Shown: piece by piece, positions 19,527 to 27,932 of the stretch
Layout of the letters: every line of letters starts with the position of its first letter
How positions within the stretch are numbered: position 1 is the stretch's first letter
From: Candidatus Stahliibacteriota bacterium
GTDB taxonomy: Bacteria; Hydrothermota; UBA3072
Reading direction: 5' to 3'
DNA: 48,947 nt
Assembly: GCA_004377355.1 (NCBI GenBank)
Contig: SOIB01000127.1
Location: 1-48,947 of the forward strand
Position numbers and translations under genes: made by a program
The notes under the pieces: generated by a model
Told to the model about the DNA's origin: nothing
The model's database searches: none
The model's input: only the letters and a program-made list of their open reading frames with translations

Positions 19527-19654
19527 AATTTTGCCTTATGATTTTGATTTTCAAAAAAAATATTTTTAAATCTATAATTATCTTAAGTTTAATACATTAA
19601 AGGTTTCAAGGGGCCGAGGGTTCTCTGTATCTATCTATGTTCATCTGGGTTTCA

Positions 19655-21112
19655 TTATTCATGTTCTGGTAGGTTCCTCATTCCATAAAGGTGAGCTTCT
19701 TCGGTCATCAGTTTCGTTAACTCCTTTTTTGTATCATCTTGTAATCTTGAGGAAACATAATTCTTTATTATTCTTTCCACCTCACCATGTGCCCTTTCTA
19801 AAAGAGTTATACTCCCTTCCTCTTGCCATCTTGTTCTACTTGCCCTGTCAATAACTACTCCAGGGAAATAGAATTCTTCATTTAGATAACGACGTGTATG
19901 CTCTGATATAAGTAGGTGTTGTTCCTTTAGAAGTTCCTGGAATCTTGGGAGCGAGGGAAAATCCTCTTTAGGCTCAATACCTTTTAACAAATGAATCGTC
20001 ATTCCACAGATTTCATTATCTAAAACAAGCTTTTCCAGACTCTGGCAGCTTTCAAAATCAAGCATTCCTGGTCCAGAAATGTTGTTTATTCCACAAAGAG
20101 CAGCAAGGGTTGCCCCCACTCCCGATTCAAGCCCTGCTTGAGCATCAAGCTGTTTTGAATCACTTAAGGATATATACCCCTGAGTTGGCATACCAAGGTA
20201 TTTCCCAATCTCATTATATGCGCAATCTATCATCATTGTTTCTACAGCACCCATTGGAGTCGTTTCATATCGGACATCAAATATGGCTGGCGAACCACCA
20301 TAAAGGATTGGTGTTCCTGGATTTGTAAACTGGCTAATTACAACACCACTCAGGGTTTCGGCTGTATGTTGAATCAATGTTCCAACAAGGGTAACAGGTG
20401 CCATAAATCCCGATAATGGCATGGAAACAAACTCCACTGGAATTGAAAAGTTGGCACAGTCTACAACATTTTGGGATGTTACATTACTCCATTTTATAGG
20501 TGAAGTTGGACAGCATGAGAATATTGTAAGTGGTTTTGATTTAAGTTCCTCTTTTGACCCTCGAATTATAACCTGAAACTCTTTCATAATATTGAATGCT
20601 TCCATGGTAAACGTACCGGTGACTACAGGTTTCTCACAGTAAAGAAAGCTTAAGTAAAGTCGATAACTATCTGAAATCTTCTCACAGACATCAGCTGGAA
20701 TAAATGCTGTACTCTGAGAAGCAATGTTATCAAGCTGACTTACAACTTTCACATACCTTACATAATCTGTTGTTTTTGGCTTACGAATCTCATTTGTTTC
20801 ATAATCCAGGATATTTAATGCAGCTGAACCGGGTGTAAAATATACATTATAATCTGAAAAATGATGTGTTTCATTACCAAGAACATCATAGAGTTTAAAG
20901 GATTTAGGAACCGCCTTTAATGCGCTTTCAATAATCTCATCTGTAAGGAAAACGTGGTACCTATCCATCTCAACCTTTGCTCCATGCTCTCCTAGCATGA
21001 AAAGGATATCCTTGTTGTGGATTTCCACACCAAGTTTACAAAGAATTTCCCTTGCTTCTCCTACTATCTTCTCTATAAGTTCATCGCTCAAGAATCTTAA
21101 TACCGGTCTCAT
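19655..21112 (-). CDS. MttB-superfamily methyltransferase (non-pyrrolysine), probable quaternary-amine:corrinoid methyltransferase
   Basis: 485 residues, full length for the trimethylamine methyltransferase family (COG5598). It starts RFLSDELIEKIVGEAREIL and has EILCKLGVEIHN, FTPGSAALNI, SLSDSKQLDAQAG and NNISGPGMLDFES. There is no in-frame amber codon, so it is the non-pyrrolysine branch, whose characterised members demethylate glycine betaine, proline betaine, carnitine and similar compounds onto a corrinoid protein. The substrate cannot be read from sequence. It has an SD (AAAGGAG) and is the first gene of the four-gene cluster. A weak promoter (TTGAAA, 17 bp, TAAGAT) lies about 25-60 nt upstream. 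Confidence 0.88.
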   Translation of the reverse strand: MRPVLRFLSDELIEKIVGEAREILCKLGVEIHNKDILFMLGEHGAKVEMDRYHVFLTDEIIESALKAVPKSFKLYDVLGNETHHFSDYNVYFTPGSAALNILDYETNEIRKPKTTDYVRYVKVVSQLDNIASQSTAFIPADVCEKISDSYRLYLSFLYCEKPVVTGTFTMEAFNIMKEFQVIIRGSKEELKSKPLTIFSCCPTSPIKWSNVTSQNVVDCANFSIPVEFVSMPLSGFMAPVTLVGTLIQHTAETLSGVVISQFTNPGTPILYGGSPAIFDVRYETTPMGAVETMMIDCAYNEIGKYLGMPTQGYISLSDSKQLDAQAGLESGVGATLAALCGINNISGPGMLDFESCQSLEKLVLDNEICGMTIHLLKGIEPKEDFPSLPRFQELLKEQHLLISEHTRRYLNEEFYFPGVVIDRASRTRWQEEGSITLLERAHGEVERIIKNYVSSRLQDDTKKELTKLMTEEAHLYGMRNLPEHE

Positions 21113-21188
21113 TTTATACTCCTTTCAAGTAAATAATTTATTTAATCTTATATCAAATCCTTAAATATTTCAAGGACGTTTCTATAAA

Positions 21189-21503
21189 GTTAATTAGTTG
21201 AATCGTTAATTAGTTGATTAGTACCCCTACTTTCCCTACCTCCCTATTTAACTATTTAAAAATAAACTATTTAACTAACTTAATTTGCGCCTTTGCGTGA
21301 ACTAAAGGGTCGCTGATGGGATGTAATTTCTTAAAAAATATAAAAATCTTTCTCTGTGCTCTCTGTGACAAAAATGACCGATGACGGACGACAGTAGAAA
21401 TGAAGCAAAGTAAATATCTCTGTTATCTCTTTTTAACATTCCTTAATCTCTTTGTGCTCTTTGTGACTTTGTTGTGAATATTTCTTTGCGATCTTTGCGA
21501 GAG
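21189..21503. repeat. Dense patch of degenerate 7-9 bp tandem words
   Basis: The 438-nt gap between mttB and ruvX holds no gene. It contains octamers (GTTAATTA GTTGAATC, twice in series, 21189-21220), heptamers around GACCGAT GACGGAC (21375-21395), and nonamers of the type CTCTTTGTG (21448-21465), TTCTCTGTG (21350-21367), TTTGCGCCTTTGCG (21282-21299) and ATCTTTGCG (21482-21499). The words are in series but imperfect. Confidence 0.8.
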
Positions 21504-21517
21504 AAACAGGTGACAAC

Positions 21518-21545
21518 TTGCAAAATGTGAGTTTACAAATATATT
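21518..21545 (+). promoter_or_regulatory. Candidate promoter of ruvX, immediately before ATG
   Basis: TTGCAA at 21518-21523, a 16-bp spacer, TATATT at 21540-21545, then 5 nt to the ATG at 21551. If used, the transcript would start at or next to the ATG. The -35 box is only a 4/6 match. Confidence 0.45.
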
Positions 21546-21550
21546 GGACT

Positions 21551-21943
21551 ATGTCACGTTGGATAGGTCTTGATATAGGAAGTAAATGGACGGGAATTGC
21601 AATGACCGATGAGCTTGATATCGTAGAACCCAGAGAAACTGTTAAAACTAAAGACTTGATTAAGGAGTTAAAGAGATATAAGCAGGAATATGACATCGAA
21701 GGTGTAGTAGTGGGGTTTCCTCTGACAACAAAAGGAAAAGTAGGAGAAAGGGCAAAAATGGTAGCGAAAATAACAAATGAGATAAAGTCTGCATTAAACT
21801 TTACTATCAATCTTCAGGATGAACGATTCACAACCAAAGAAGCTATGGAGATAGCTACGCAAATGGGTAAAGTAAAGGATAAAAGACTGCTTGATAGGAT
21901 AAGTGCAACATTAATCTTAAAGAGTTATCTTGAAGATAATTAA
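21551..21943 (+). CDS. ruvX: RuvX/YqgF-family putative Holliday junction resolvase / pre-16S rRNA nuclease
   Basis: 130 residues from ATG 21551. RNase H fold: the first catalytic Asp in WIGLDIGSKWTGIAM, the middle region VVVGFPLTTKGKVG, QDERFTTKEA with the conserved Glu, and a final Asp in LLDRISATLIL. Essential in many bacteria; implicated in 16S rRNA 5' processing. The track starts at TTG 21518 (AGGTG upstream), but family members begin 3-5 residues before GLDxG, as here, so I prefer 21551. The last 14 nt overlap mltG. Confidence 0.88.
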   Translation: MSRWIGLDIGSKWTGIAMTDELDIVEPRETVKTKDLIKELKRYKQEYDIEGVVVGFPLTTKGKVGERAKMVAKITNEIKSALNFTINLQDERFTTKEAMEIATQMGKVKDKRLLDRISATLILKSYLEDN

Positions 21944-22901
21944 GATAATCTGTATTTTTTTAATTAGCGCAGTTCTTTTATTCCCAATAGCCCTTTGGCA
22001 AATAAACCTTGGAGAAATTGCTATAAAAATTGAAAAGGGTAAAAATCTAAAAGAGATTGCAGAACTATTAGCGCAAAACAAAATAATAGAGGATAGTTAT
22101 GGCTTCAGGATACTGTGTATTCAGAGCGGGAAAGCCGATAAGCTTTCCTATGGATGGTATAAATTACAATTTTATCAAAACCCACGAAAAGTTTTAAGTA
22201 TTCTATCAAAGGGAGAGCGAATGACAGTATGTATAACCATACCTCCCGGATTAACAGTTGTACAAACGCTTAATCTTTTAGCGAATAAGACCGATATCGA
22301 TATAAAAAGTATGGATTCTCTAATCCATACCGAGGATTTCATACATAGATTAGGAATCAATGTAAATTCCATCGAAGGGTTTCTCTTCCCTGACACCTAT
22401 ATCCTCTATAGAAGCGAAGAGCCTGAAAAGGTTATAAAAAAGATGGTTTTCACCCTATTTTCAATAATAAGACCCGATTCCAGATTAACAATTGATTTAA
22501 AAGAATTTAGTGCTTATGAGATACTAACAATAGCTTCTATGATTGAGAGGGAAGCAATGGTAGACAGAGAAAAACCAATTATAGCTTCAGTAATCTACAA
22601 TAGATTAAAAAAGGGTATGAGGCTTCAGATAGATGCAACAGTGCTTTATGCTTTGGGATACCATAAAGCGCGTATTTTTTACAAAGACCTAAGAGTAGAC
22701 TCACCTTATAATACTTATAAATATAGAGGTATTCCTCCAGGACCAATAGCGAATCCAGGATATCAATCAATATTAGCAGCTATGCATCCTGCAAAAACGG
22801 ATTATCTTTATTATGTGGCAACCGGAAAAGGAGACCACATATTCACAAAAACCCTTAGTGCACACAATAAGGCAAAATTTGAGGTAAAAAGGAATTGGTA
22901 G
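21930..22901 (+). CDS. mltG: Endolytic murein transglycosylase MltG (YceG)
   Basis: 323 residues. An N-terminal membrane anchor (residues 4-22) is followed by a LysM-like domain (IEKGKNLKEIAELLAQNKII) and the YceG catalytic domain: FLFPDTYIL near 152, ASMIEREA with the catalytic Glu near 208, and YNTYKYRGIPPGPIANPG near 255. It cuts nascent glycan strands and sets their length. Start codon TTG at 21930, inside ruvX; the ruvX-mltG pairing is common. Confidence 0.93.
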   Translation: MKIIKIICIFLISAVLLFPIALWQINLGEIAIKIEKGKNLKEIAELLAQNKIIEDSYGFRILCIQSGKADKLSYGWYKLQFYQNPRKVLSILSKGERMTVCITIPPGLTVVQTLNLLANKTDIDIKSMDSLIHTEDFIHRLGINVNSIEGFLFPDTYILYRSEEPEKVIKKMVFTLFSIIRPDSRLTIDLKEFSAYEILTIASMIEREAMVDREKPIIASVIYNRLKKGMRLQIDATVLYALGYHKARIFYKDLRVDSPYNTYKYRGIPPGPIANPGYQSILAAMHPAKTDYLYYVATGKGDHIFTKTLSAHNKAKFEVKRNW

Positions 22902-22918
22902 ACGGGTAGATGAGGTGT

Positions 22919-22999
22919 GTTCATTGTGAACTTTGTGGTGAAATTTCTTTATCTTTGCACTTAATATCTCTTTGAGTGCTTTGCGACTTTGCGAGATAT
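22919..22999. repeat. Nonamer/octamer repeat patch between convergent genes
   Basis: Between mltG and the ABC ATPase: words such as TCATTGTGAACTTTGTGG and TGCTTTGCGACTTTGCGAG, of the same CTTTGTG/CTTTGCG family as at 21282-21499. No terminator hairpin with a T-run was found for either convergent gene. Confidence 0.7.
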
Positions 23000-23021
23000 T
23001 TTTTCCAAGAGTTGAAAGCCA

Positions 23022-23798
23022 TTATTTCTTCAGAGCTTGAATCAGTCTCGGAACAGTATATTCAATAGGAACGTTGATACCATTCTCCCTCAGTTTTTTT
23101 GATACTAAAGTAGCATATGGGATATCACAACCAGCGTTAAAAACCACATCCCAATCTACATCCTCTGATGGTTTAGTAAACACAATCTCCCCATCTACAA
23201 TAAGAGTAACTAAGTCTACATATTCAATAATATCATCCATTTGATGAGCTATTAATATTATCCCCATATTATCCTTTAGATTAACAATCGTTTTCACTAT
23301 CTTCTTTCTCGCCTGCCAGTCAAGCCCACTAAAAGGCTCATCAAGTATTAACCAAGATGGCTCCCAAATAATAATTGAAGCAAGGGCTACCAATCTTTTT
23401 TCACCTTCAGAGAGTGTGAAGGGAGGCCTCGATAGAATTTCATCATTCAATCCAACCATTTCTAACACACGTGATACTAGTCCATCGATATGTTTTAGAT
23501 GATGTTTCTTTGCGCCATAAGCAATCTCTTCATAAACAGTATCATTAAAGAAAAGGTCTTCTGGGGTTTGAAATAGAAAACCCATTTCCTTACGTACATC
23601 TTTTATATTGCCTCTTGGTATAATTATCCTCCCGCTACGAGGTTTTAAGAGATTGGCAACTATAAGAGCAAGGGTAGTCTTACCAGCAGCAGTAGGACCA
23701 ATAATAATATGCATTTCATCCATTTCAAATCTAAGAGAACAATTCTTTAATACTAAGGAATCTCTATACCTAAAACTTACTTTCTTTAGAAGTATCAT
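23022..23798 (-). CDS. ECF-type (CbiO/EcfA-like) ABC transporter ATPase, second subunit
   Basis: 258 residues. Walker A GPTAAGKTT near 34-42, Q-loop FLFQTPEDLFF, signature LSEGEKRL (the usual G is E), Walker B WLILDEPFSGLD, H-loop AHQ. The FQxPEDxxF pattern after the Q-loop is characteristic of EcfA/CbiO ATPases energising vitamin or metal uptake. The C-terminal 60 residues extend beyond the core. It overlaps the first ATPase gene by 1 nt (TGATG). No EcfT or S component is in the window. Confidence 0.88.
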   Translation of the reverse strand: MILLKKVSFRYRDSLVLKNCSLRFEMDEMHIIIGPTAAGKTTLALIVANLLKPRSGRIIIPRGNIKDVRKEMGFLFQTPEDLFFNDTVYEEIAYGAKKHHLKHIDGLVSRVLEMVGLNDEILSRPPFTLSEGEKRLVALASIIIWEPSWLILDEPFSGLDWQARKKIVKTIVNLKDNMGIILIAHQMDDIIEYVDLVTLIVDGEIVFTKPSEDVDWDVVFNAGCDIPYATLVSKKLRENGINVPIEYTVPRLIQALKK

Positions 23799-24553
23799 CA
23801 GATTATTTCCATAATCCGTTCAAAATTGTAAATATCATCTTTATTTTCCTTCAAGAGTTTTTCAAAAAGAGTTTTCTGGGTTGGAATAATATCCTTCTCC
23901 ATTAGCTCCTGAATTTCGGATTCAAAACTAATCTCTCCATTCTCAAGTAAAATTACTCTATCCCCCCACTTTATCTCTTCAAAATTTTGCGTTATTATAA
24001 GTAAAGATGAGGAGCAATTATCCCACAATCTATAAATCCTCTCTCGAGACTTCCTATCAAGAAATGATGTAACCTCATCAAAAATGATATAATCTGGAGA
24101 CATCGCATAGATACTTGCTATAGCGACAAGTTGTTTCTCTCCCCCTGAAAGTTCAGATGGATCTCTATTAATCATTTCCTTTAAATCTAATTTATCAATG
24201 ATGGAATCTACAGTATTATGGATTTTTTCCCTGTCCTGTTTAATATTACTCAAACCAAAGGCAATCTCTCGCTTTACATCAGTTGTTACAAATTGAGTCT
24301 CAGGATCCTGGAACACAATACCTATTTTCTGTCGTAAAGAAGTGAGGTCATAATCAGATACAGATTTTGAATCAATAATTATATGTCCAGAATCTTGTTC
24401 AATCATACCTGCAAGTGATAACGCTAAGGTAGTTTTTCCAGCACCGTTGGGACCTAAAATAACCAAATTTTCCCCTTTATGCCAAGATAAAGAGACGTCA
24501 TGGATGACAATTTTCTTGCCTCTTTTAATTGTTATGGAATTGATTTTTATCAC
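23798..24553 (-). CDS. ECF-type (CbiO/EcfA-like) ABC transporter ATPase, first subunit
   Basis: 251 residues. Walker A GPNGAGKTT near 34-42, FQDPETQFVT after the Q-loop, canonical signature LSGGEKQLVAIA, Walker B YIIFDEVTSFLD (Val instead of Pro after DE). Starts at GTG 24553, 9 nt after the M23 gene. With its partner it forms the heterodimeric motor of an ECF importer. The substrate is unknown; B12 or cobalt would fit the corrinoid genes nearby but is only a guess. Confidence 0.87.
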   Translation of the reverse strand: MIKINSITIKRGKKIVIHDVSLSWHKGENLVILGPNGAGKTTLALSLAGMIEQDSGHIIIDSKSVSDYDLTSLRQKIGIVFQDPETQFVTTDVKREIAFGLSNIKQDREKIHNTVDSIIDKLDLKEMINRDPSELSGGEKQLVAIASIYAMSPDYIIFDEVTSFLDRKSRERIYRLWDNCSSSLLIITQNFEEIKWGDRVILLENGEISFESEIQELMEKDIIPTQKTLFEKLLKENKDDIYNFERIMEII

Positions 24554-24562
24554 AAGAAGAAA

Positions 24563-25468
24563 TTAATAAGTATTCTTATATATATCTAAATAGTCATATG
24601 GATCAACAGGCTGGCCAATCACCCTGACCTCATAATGTAAATGGGGTCCTGTAACCCTACCTGTGGAACCCATACAACCAATCCTTTTACCTCTCTTTAC
24701 CTCCTGACCTACTCTCACATAGATATTTTTCAGATGAGCATATCTTGTCTCTAAACCATATCCATGATCTATCTTTATAGTTTTACCATACCCGGGTCTC
24801 CATTTGGTTGATATTACAATACCATCAGCACCCGCCACTACAGGAGTCCCAGAATAATTCGCTATGTCAAAACCCTCATGCCACTGACGCTTACGGGTTA
24901 TAGGATGTTTTCTCCATCCAAAGCCATCGGTAACCCATCCATATGTGGGCCAAATGGAGGGTGTATGTGAGAGGCGTCTTTTTAGTTTAGAAAGTCTTTC
25001 TTCTGAACTTTTTAGAGAACTTTTTTCAAGTTCAACTAATTTTTCAATTCTATTAATATTAAATTCCACATGCTTTACACTTGCATCAATCTCAGTAGAA
25101 TAGAATTCTTTTCTCTCAGGAAATCCACCGATACCCATTTGTTTCACAGATTTACTTATTGGATTCAACTCGCTGGCAAGCAGGAGTAAAGTATTATTAT
25201 AACCAACTTTTTCCAGATTTCTATCAATAATAGAAACCTCATTTCTTATTTTCCCAAGATCTATGAGATATTTTTCATTTTCCTTTTTAAGCTCTATATA
25301 TTCTTTACATAGTACTTTTTTCCTGTTATCTTCCAATATTATATAACTTAATGCTCCACCTAATATACCAATTAATATAATAAGTAAAAAAATTATCCTC
25401 TCGGAAACACAAATTCCCCATACTTTGTCACCTGTATTAAATATTATACTCCATTTATGCAAACGCAT
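24563..25468 (-). CDS. M23-family peptidoglycan endopeptidase, membrane-anchored
   Basis: 301 residues: a transmembrane anchor (about 24-46), a coiled-coil stalk (about 50-165), and a LytM/M23 domain. Zinc-site motifs HEGFDIA (HxxxD) and HLHYEVR (HxH) are both intact, as are GWRKHP and YAHL, so it should be catalytic rather than a degenerate activator. Expected to cut stem-peptide cross-links. No SD precedes the ATG; the -10 of a good promoter is 8 nt upstream. Confidence 0.92.
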   Translation of the reverse strand: MRLHKWSIIFNTGDKVWGICVSERIIFLLIILIGILGGALSYIILEDNRKKVLCKEYIELKKENEKYLIDLGKIRNEVSIIDRNLEKVGYNNTLLLLASELNPISKSVKQMGIGGFPERKEFYSTEIDASVKHVEFNINRIEKLVELEKSSLKSSEERLSKLKRRLSHTPSIWPTYGWVTDGFGWRKHPITRKRQWHEGFDIANYSGTPVVAGADGIVISTKWRPGYGKTIKIDHGYGLETRYAHLKNIYVRVGQEVKRGKRIGCMGSTGRVTGPHLHYEVRVIGQPVDPYDYLDIYKNTY

Positions 25469-25476
25469 AATATTTA

Positions 25477-25504
25477 CTTATAATGATTTACAATCAAATG
25501 TCAA
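25477..25504 (-). promoter_or_regulatory. Promoter of the M23 gene, close to start codon
   Basis: TTGACA at 25504-25499, a 16-bp spacer, TATAAG at 25482-25477, then exactly 8 nt to the ATG at 25468. No SD. Same layout as the M48 and polX promoters. Confidence 0.7.
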
Positions 25505-25792
25505 GTGTTTTTTATAAAAAAATTAGAATTTATTTACAATAAAAATTTAAAAATTATCCGAAAATTTTGATAATTTTCCTGAAGATATATAAAGTTCAAA
25601 GACTATATACAAAATATTTCATATAAATGAAGATTTAAAATTCAACATAAGAAACAGCCACTTCTATTACTAATTGTGGATAAATATAGATATACACCAG
25701 TTTTCAGTCAATTATATAACATTTGAATCGGGATGTGGACAATTGTGGATGAACAACTTAAATAATCAGCTAATTAACCAATAACTGATCAA
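25505..25792. other. AT-rich gap with three DnaA-box-like sites (possible oriC or DnaA-regulated site)
   Basis: No gene. The left part (about 25505-25650) is extremely AT-rich. TGTGGATAA at 25675-25683 is a perfect complement of the DnaA box TTATCCACA. TGTGGACAA (25734-25742) and TGTGGATGA (25744-25752) each differ by one base, in the same orientation. Octamer-like words (AATCAGCT AATTAACC) follow at 25764-25795. Confidence 0.4.
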
Positions 25793-26350
25793 CTACTCTT
25801 TATAAAGACCATTTTTATTAATATAATCAAATACCTTATCTGGTAAATAGTAATCTACAGGTTCGTTGTTATTTAAAGCTTTTCTTATTTCAGTAGATGA
25901 GATTTCAATAATTTTTGACGGTAATAAATTTAAATAGACAGGGAATTTTTGGGGGGATTCACTCCTTCTAAAGACATATACTTTAACCATTTTAATAATA
26001 TCTTCCCATCTATGCCAGGAAGTAAATTCTTCTGCCTGGTCTTCCCCTATAAGAAGACAAATATCAGCCTCATTCTCCATAACTTCCTTCAGGGTATCAT
26101 AGGTATAAGAAACACCTTTTCTTCTGCCCTCTAACTCAAGTACTTTAAAGAAAGGTTTATTCTCTGTGGCAAGTTTTAACATCTCTAAACGATGTTTGAA
26201 AGGTGTGGATTTATCTCCTTTTTTAAAAGGTGAAATCCAAGCGGGAACAAAAATAATTTTTTTAAGCTTTAAAATTCGAATAGCATCGATAGCTACAATT
26301 AGATGACCGATATGAACAGGATTAAAATTACCTCCAAAAACTCCCTTCAC
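25793..26350 (-). CDS. nadD: Nicotinate-nucleotide adenylyltransferase NadD
   Basis: 185 residues. Converts nicotinate mononucleotide plus ATP to deamido-NAD. The nucleotidyltransferase motif GGNFNPVHIGHL is at 5-16, VPAWISPFKKG near 35, LLIGEDQAEEF near 98, and the ISSTEIR motif near 149. With nadB and nadC elsewhere in the window it fits de novo NAD synthesis from aspartate. Overlaps the bamD-like gene by 4 nt. Confidence 0.95.
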   Translation of the reverse strand: MKGVFGGNFNPVHIGHLIVAIDAIRILKLKKIIFVPAWISPFKKGDKSTPFKHRLEMLKLATENKPFFKVLELEGRRKGVSYTYDTLKEVMENEADICLLIGEDQAEEFTSWHRWEDIIKMVKVYVFRRSESPQKFPVYLNLLPSKIIEISSTEIRKALNNNEPVDYYLPDKVFDYINKNGLYKE

Positions 26351-27060
26351 TGAATCTCTTCTAACCTTTCTTTTGCTTCATCTTCATACTCCCCACCCAC
26401 TTTACTATAGTAAAAGTATGCAAGAGAATCATTACCTTCTCTTCGAAAAATGTCTCCAAGTAGTAGATATGCCTTATCTGCCCACTTATCACTTTTATAA
26501 ATAACTCCGTTGAGATATATCTTTGCTGATTCTTCTTTCCCCATTTTTATATAGATTTTCGCCGTCTCAAGTAGTTTTTGATTTAGCTTCTCATACATTC
26601 TATTTCTTCCCTCTATTGCTTCTTCTAGATATATTGAGTAGGGATACCTGACAATAAACTCTTCATATATTTCGAGAGCCTCTTTTGTCATTGTCTGGTC
26701 ACGCTGTGCTATAGGAGATAAATTCCCAAGGCACTGTGCCTTTCGTAGATATGCCATCTCGGTATATTCAGAATTTGGAAAATTTACTATCAAAAATTGA
26801 AATTCCGGAAGGGCTTCTTCATACACTTTCATCATATAGAAAGACTCTGCATAGTAAAATTGTGCATCATCCACCCATTCACTACCTGGATGTCTATTGA
26901 AGAAATATTTAAAAAGTTCTATACTTCTGTTATAATCTTTCTTCTCGAAATATCCATATGCCCTCTGATATTCCTCATCAGCTGATAAAATAGTTGGAAT
27001 TATATCACGGGTGCATAATATAAAAGCAAAACATATGATTAATGGAATTAGTTTTTTCAA
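26347..27060 (-). CDS. bamD: BamD-like outer-membrane assembly lipoprotein
   Basis: 237 residues. The signal peptide ends in ICFAFILC (lipobox-like), then five or so TPR-type helical repeats: EEYQRAYGYFEKKDYNRSIELFKYFFNRHPGSEW, then DAQFYYAESFY and ALPEFQFLIVNFPNSEY. The repeated FxxxxPxSxY spacing is typical of BamD/YfiO, which helps BamA fold outer-membrane barrels. Supports a Gram-negative envelope. In the operon divIVA-pnp-TPR-bamD-nadD. Confidence 0.85.
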   Translation of the reverse strand: MKKLIPLIICFAFILCTRDIIPTILSADEEYQRAYGYFEKKDYNRSIELFKYFFNRHPGSEWVDDAQFYYAESFYMMKVYEEALPEFQFLIVNFPNSEYTEMAYLRKAQCLGNLSPIAQRDQTMTKEALEIYEEFIVRYPYSIYLEEAIEGRNRMYEKLNQKLLETAKIYIKMGKEESAKIYLNGVIYKSDKWADKAYLLLGDIFRREGNDSLAYFYYSKVGGEYEDEAKERLEEIQ

Positions 27061-27932
27061 GAGCTCTCCTCCATACTTTTTACAATTTTAAGTCTCTCTT
27101 CAGCATCCCTTACAATCTTAGGCTTCGCAAATTGGTTTATTAGTAGGACCTTTTCATAACAGGACTCTGCTTCCTTATATTTCTCCTGACCAAGTCTGAT
27201 ATCACCTAAAAGAAAATAAGCATCGTCTAAAAGCACTTTTGGAATACCAAGTGATATAATTTGAGCCAGATACAATTCGGCAGAAGAATAATTGCCCTCA
27301 TCAAACCTCTTCTTTGCAAGAGTGTAAGACACCTTACCTAACCAGTATTTAAATTTCCAGTGTTTATGTGTCTCTACTCCCTTTTTCAGGTTTTGATACG
27401 CAGACAATAATTCATCCTCATAGAGATAACATTGTGCCATTCTGAATCTTGCATTTAAATTTAAACTGTCGTACTCAATTCCAGACTCATAAAAATCGAT
27501 TGCCCTGTCATACTCTCTTGAATCAAAGTACCAATCTCCTAAAAAGAAATTTCTTATTCCCAGTTCAAATTCAGGATCGTATTCGAGTATCTTTTCAAGC
27601 ATCAACTTTGCAGTAAAACCCATGTCTCTTGCTATTGCTTTATCAACTGCTTCCTCTAACACTGAAATGACCTTCGGTGACCACCCTGGATCAATCTCGA
27701 TAAGTCTATCAAAAGCTTTTACTGCACTTCGAGGGTCATTTAAACGTAAATAAATATCTCCCTCCAAATATATTTCCCTTGGGACATTTGAATTTTTTAG
27801 TAAAAGTAATGCTTGAGTAGTTTTCATTGAAGTGTAATACTCCATTGCTTTCTCAAAATTGCTTTTCCTGCTGCAATCGAGAGAAAACAGAAGGAGTATT
27901 ATAAAGATTATTGACTTATAAACGTTCAACAA
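27057..27932 (-). CDS. TPR-repeat lipoprotein
   Basis: 291 residues. Signal sequence with lipobox LLLFSLDCSRKS, then several TPR units (SAVKAFDRLIEIDPGW, GFTAKLMLEKILEYDPEFEL, RAIDFYESGIEYDSLNL, EAESCYEKVLLINQF). Periplasmic, lipid-anchored scaffold of unknown partner; its place directly before the bamD-like gene (4 nt overlap) suggests an envelope role. The start overlaps pnp by 17 nt. Confidence 0.82.
   Translation of the reverse strand: MLNVYKSIIFIILLLFSLDCSRKSNFEKAMEYYTSMKTTQALLLLKNSNVPREIYLEGDIYLRLNDPRSAVKAFDRLIEIDPGWSPKVISVLEEAVDKAIARDMGFTAKLMLEKILEYDPEFELGIRNFFLGDWYFDSREYDRAIDFYESGIEYDSLNLNARFRMAQCYLYEDELLSAYQNLKKGVETHKHWKFKYWLGKVSYTLAKKRFDEGNYSSAELYLAQIISLGIPKVLLDDAYFLLGDIRLGQEKYKEAESCYEKVLLINQFAKPKIVRDAEERLKIVKSMEESS

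Noticed and set aside
19655-21112. Pyrrolysine-containing MttB
   Set aside because: The 485-residue frame is uninterrupted, without an in-frame TAG, and no pyl genes are seen.
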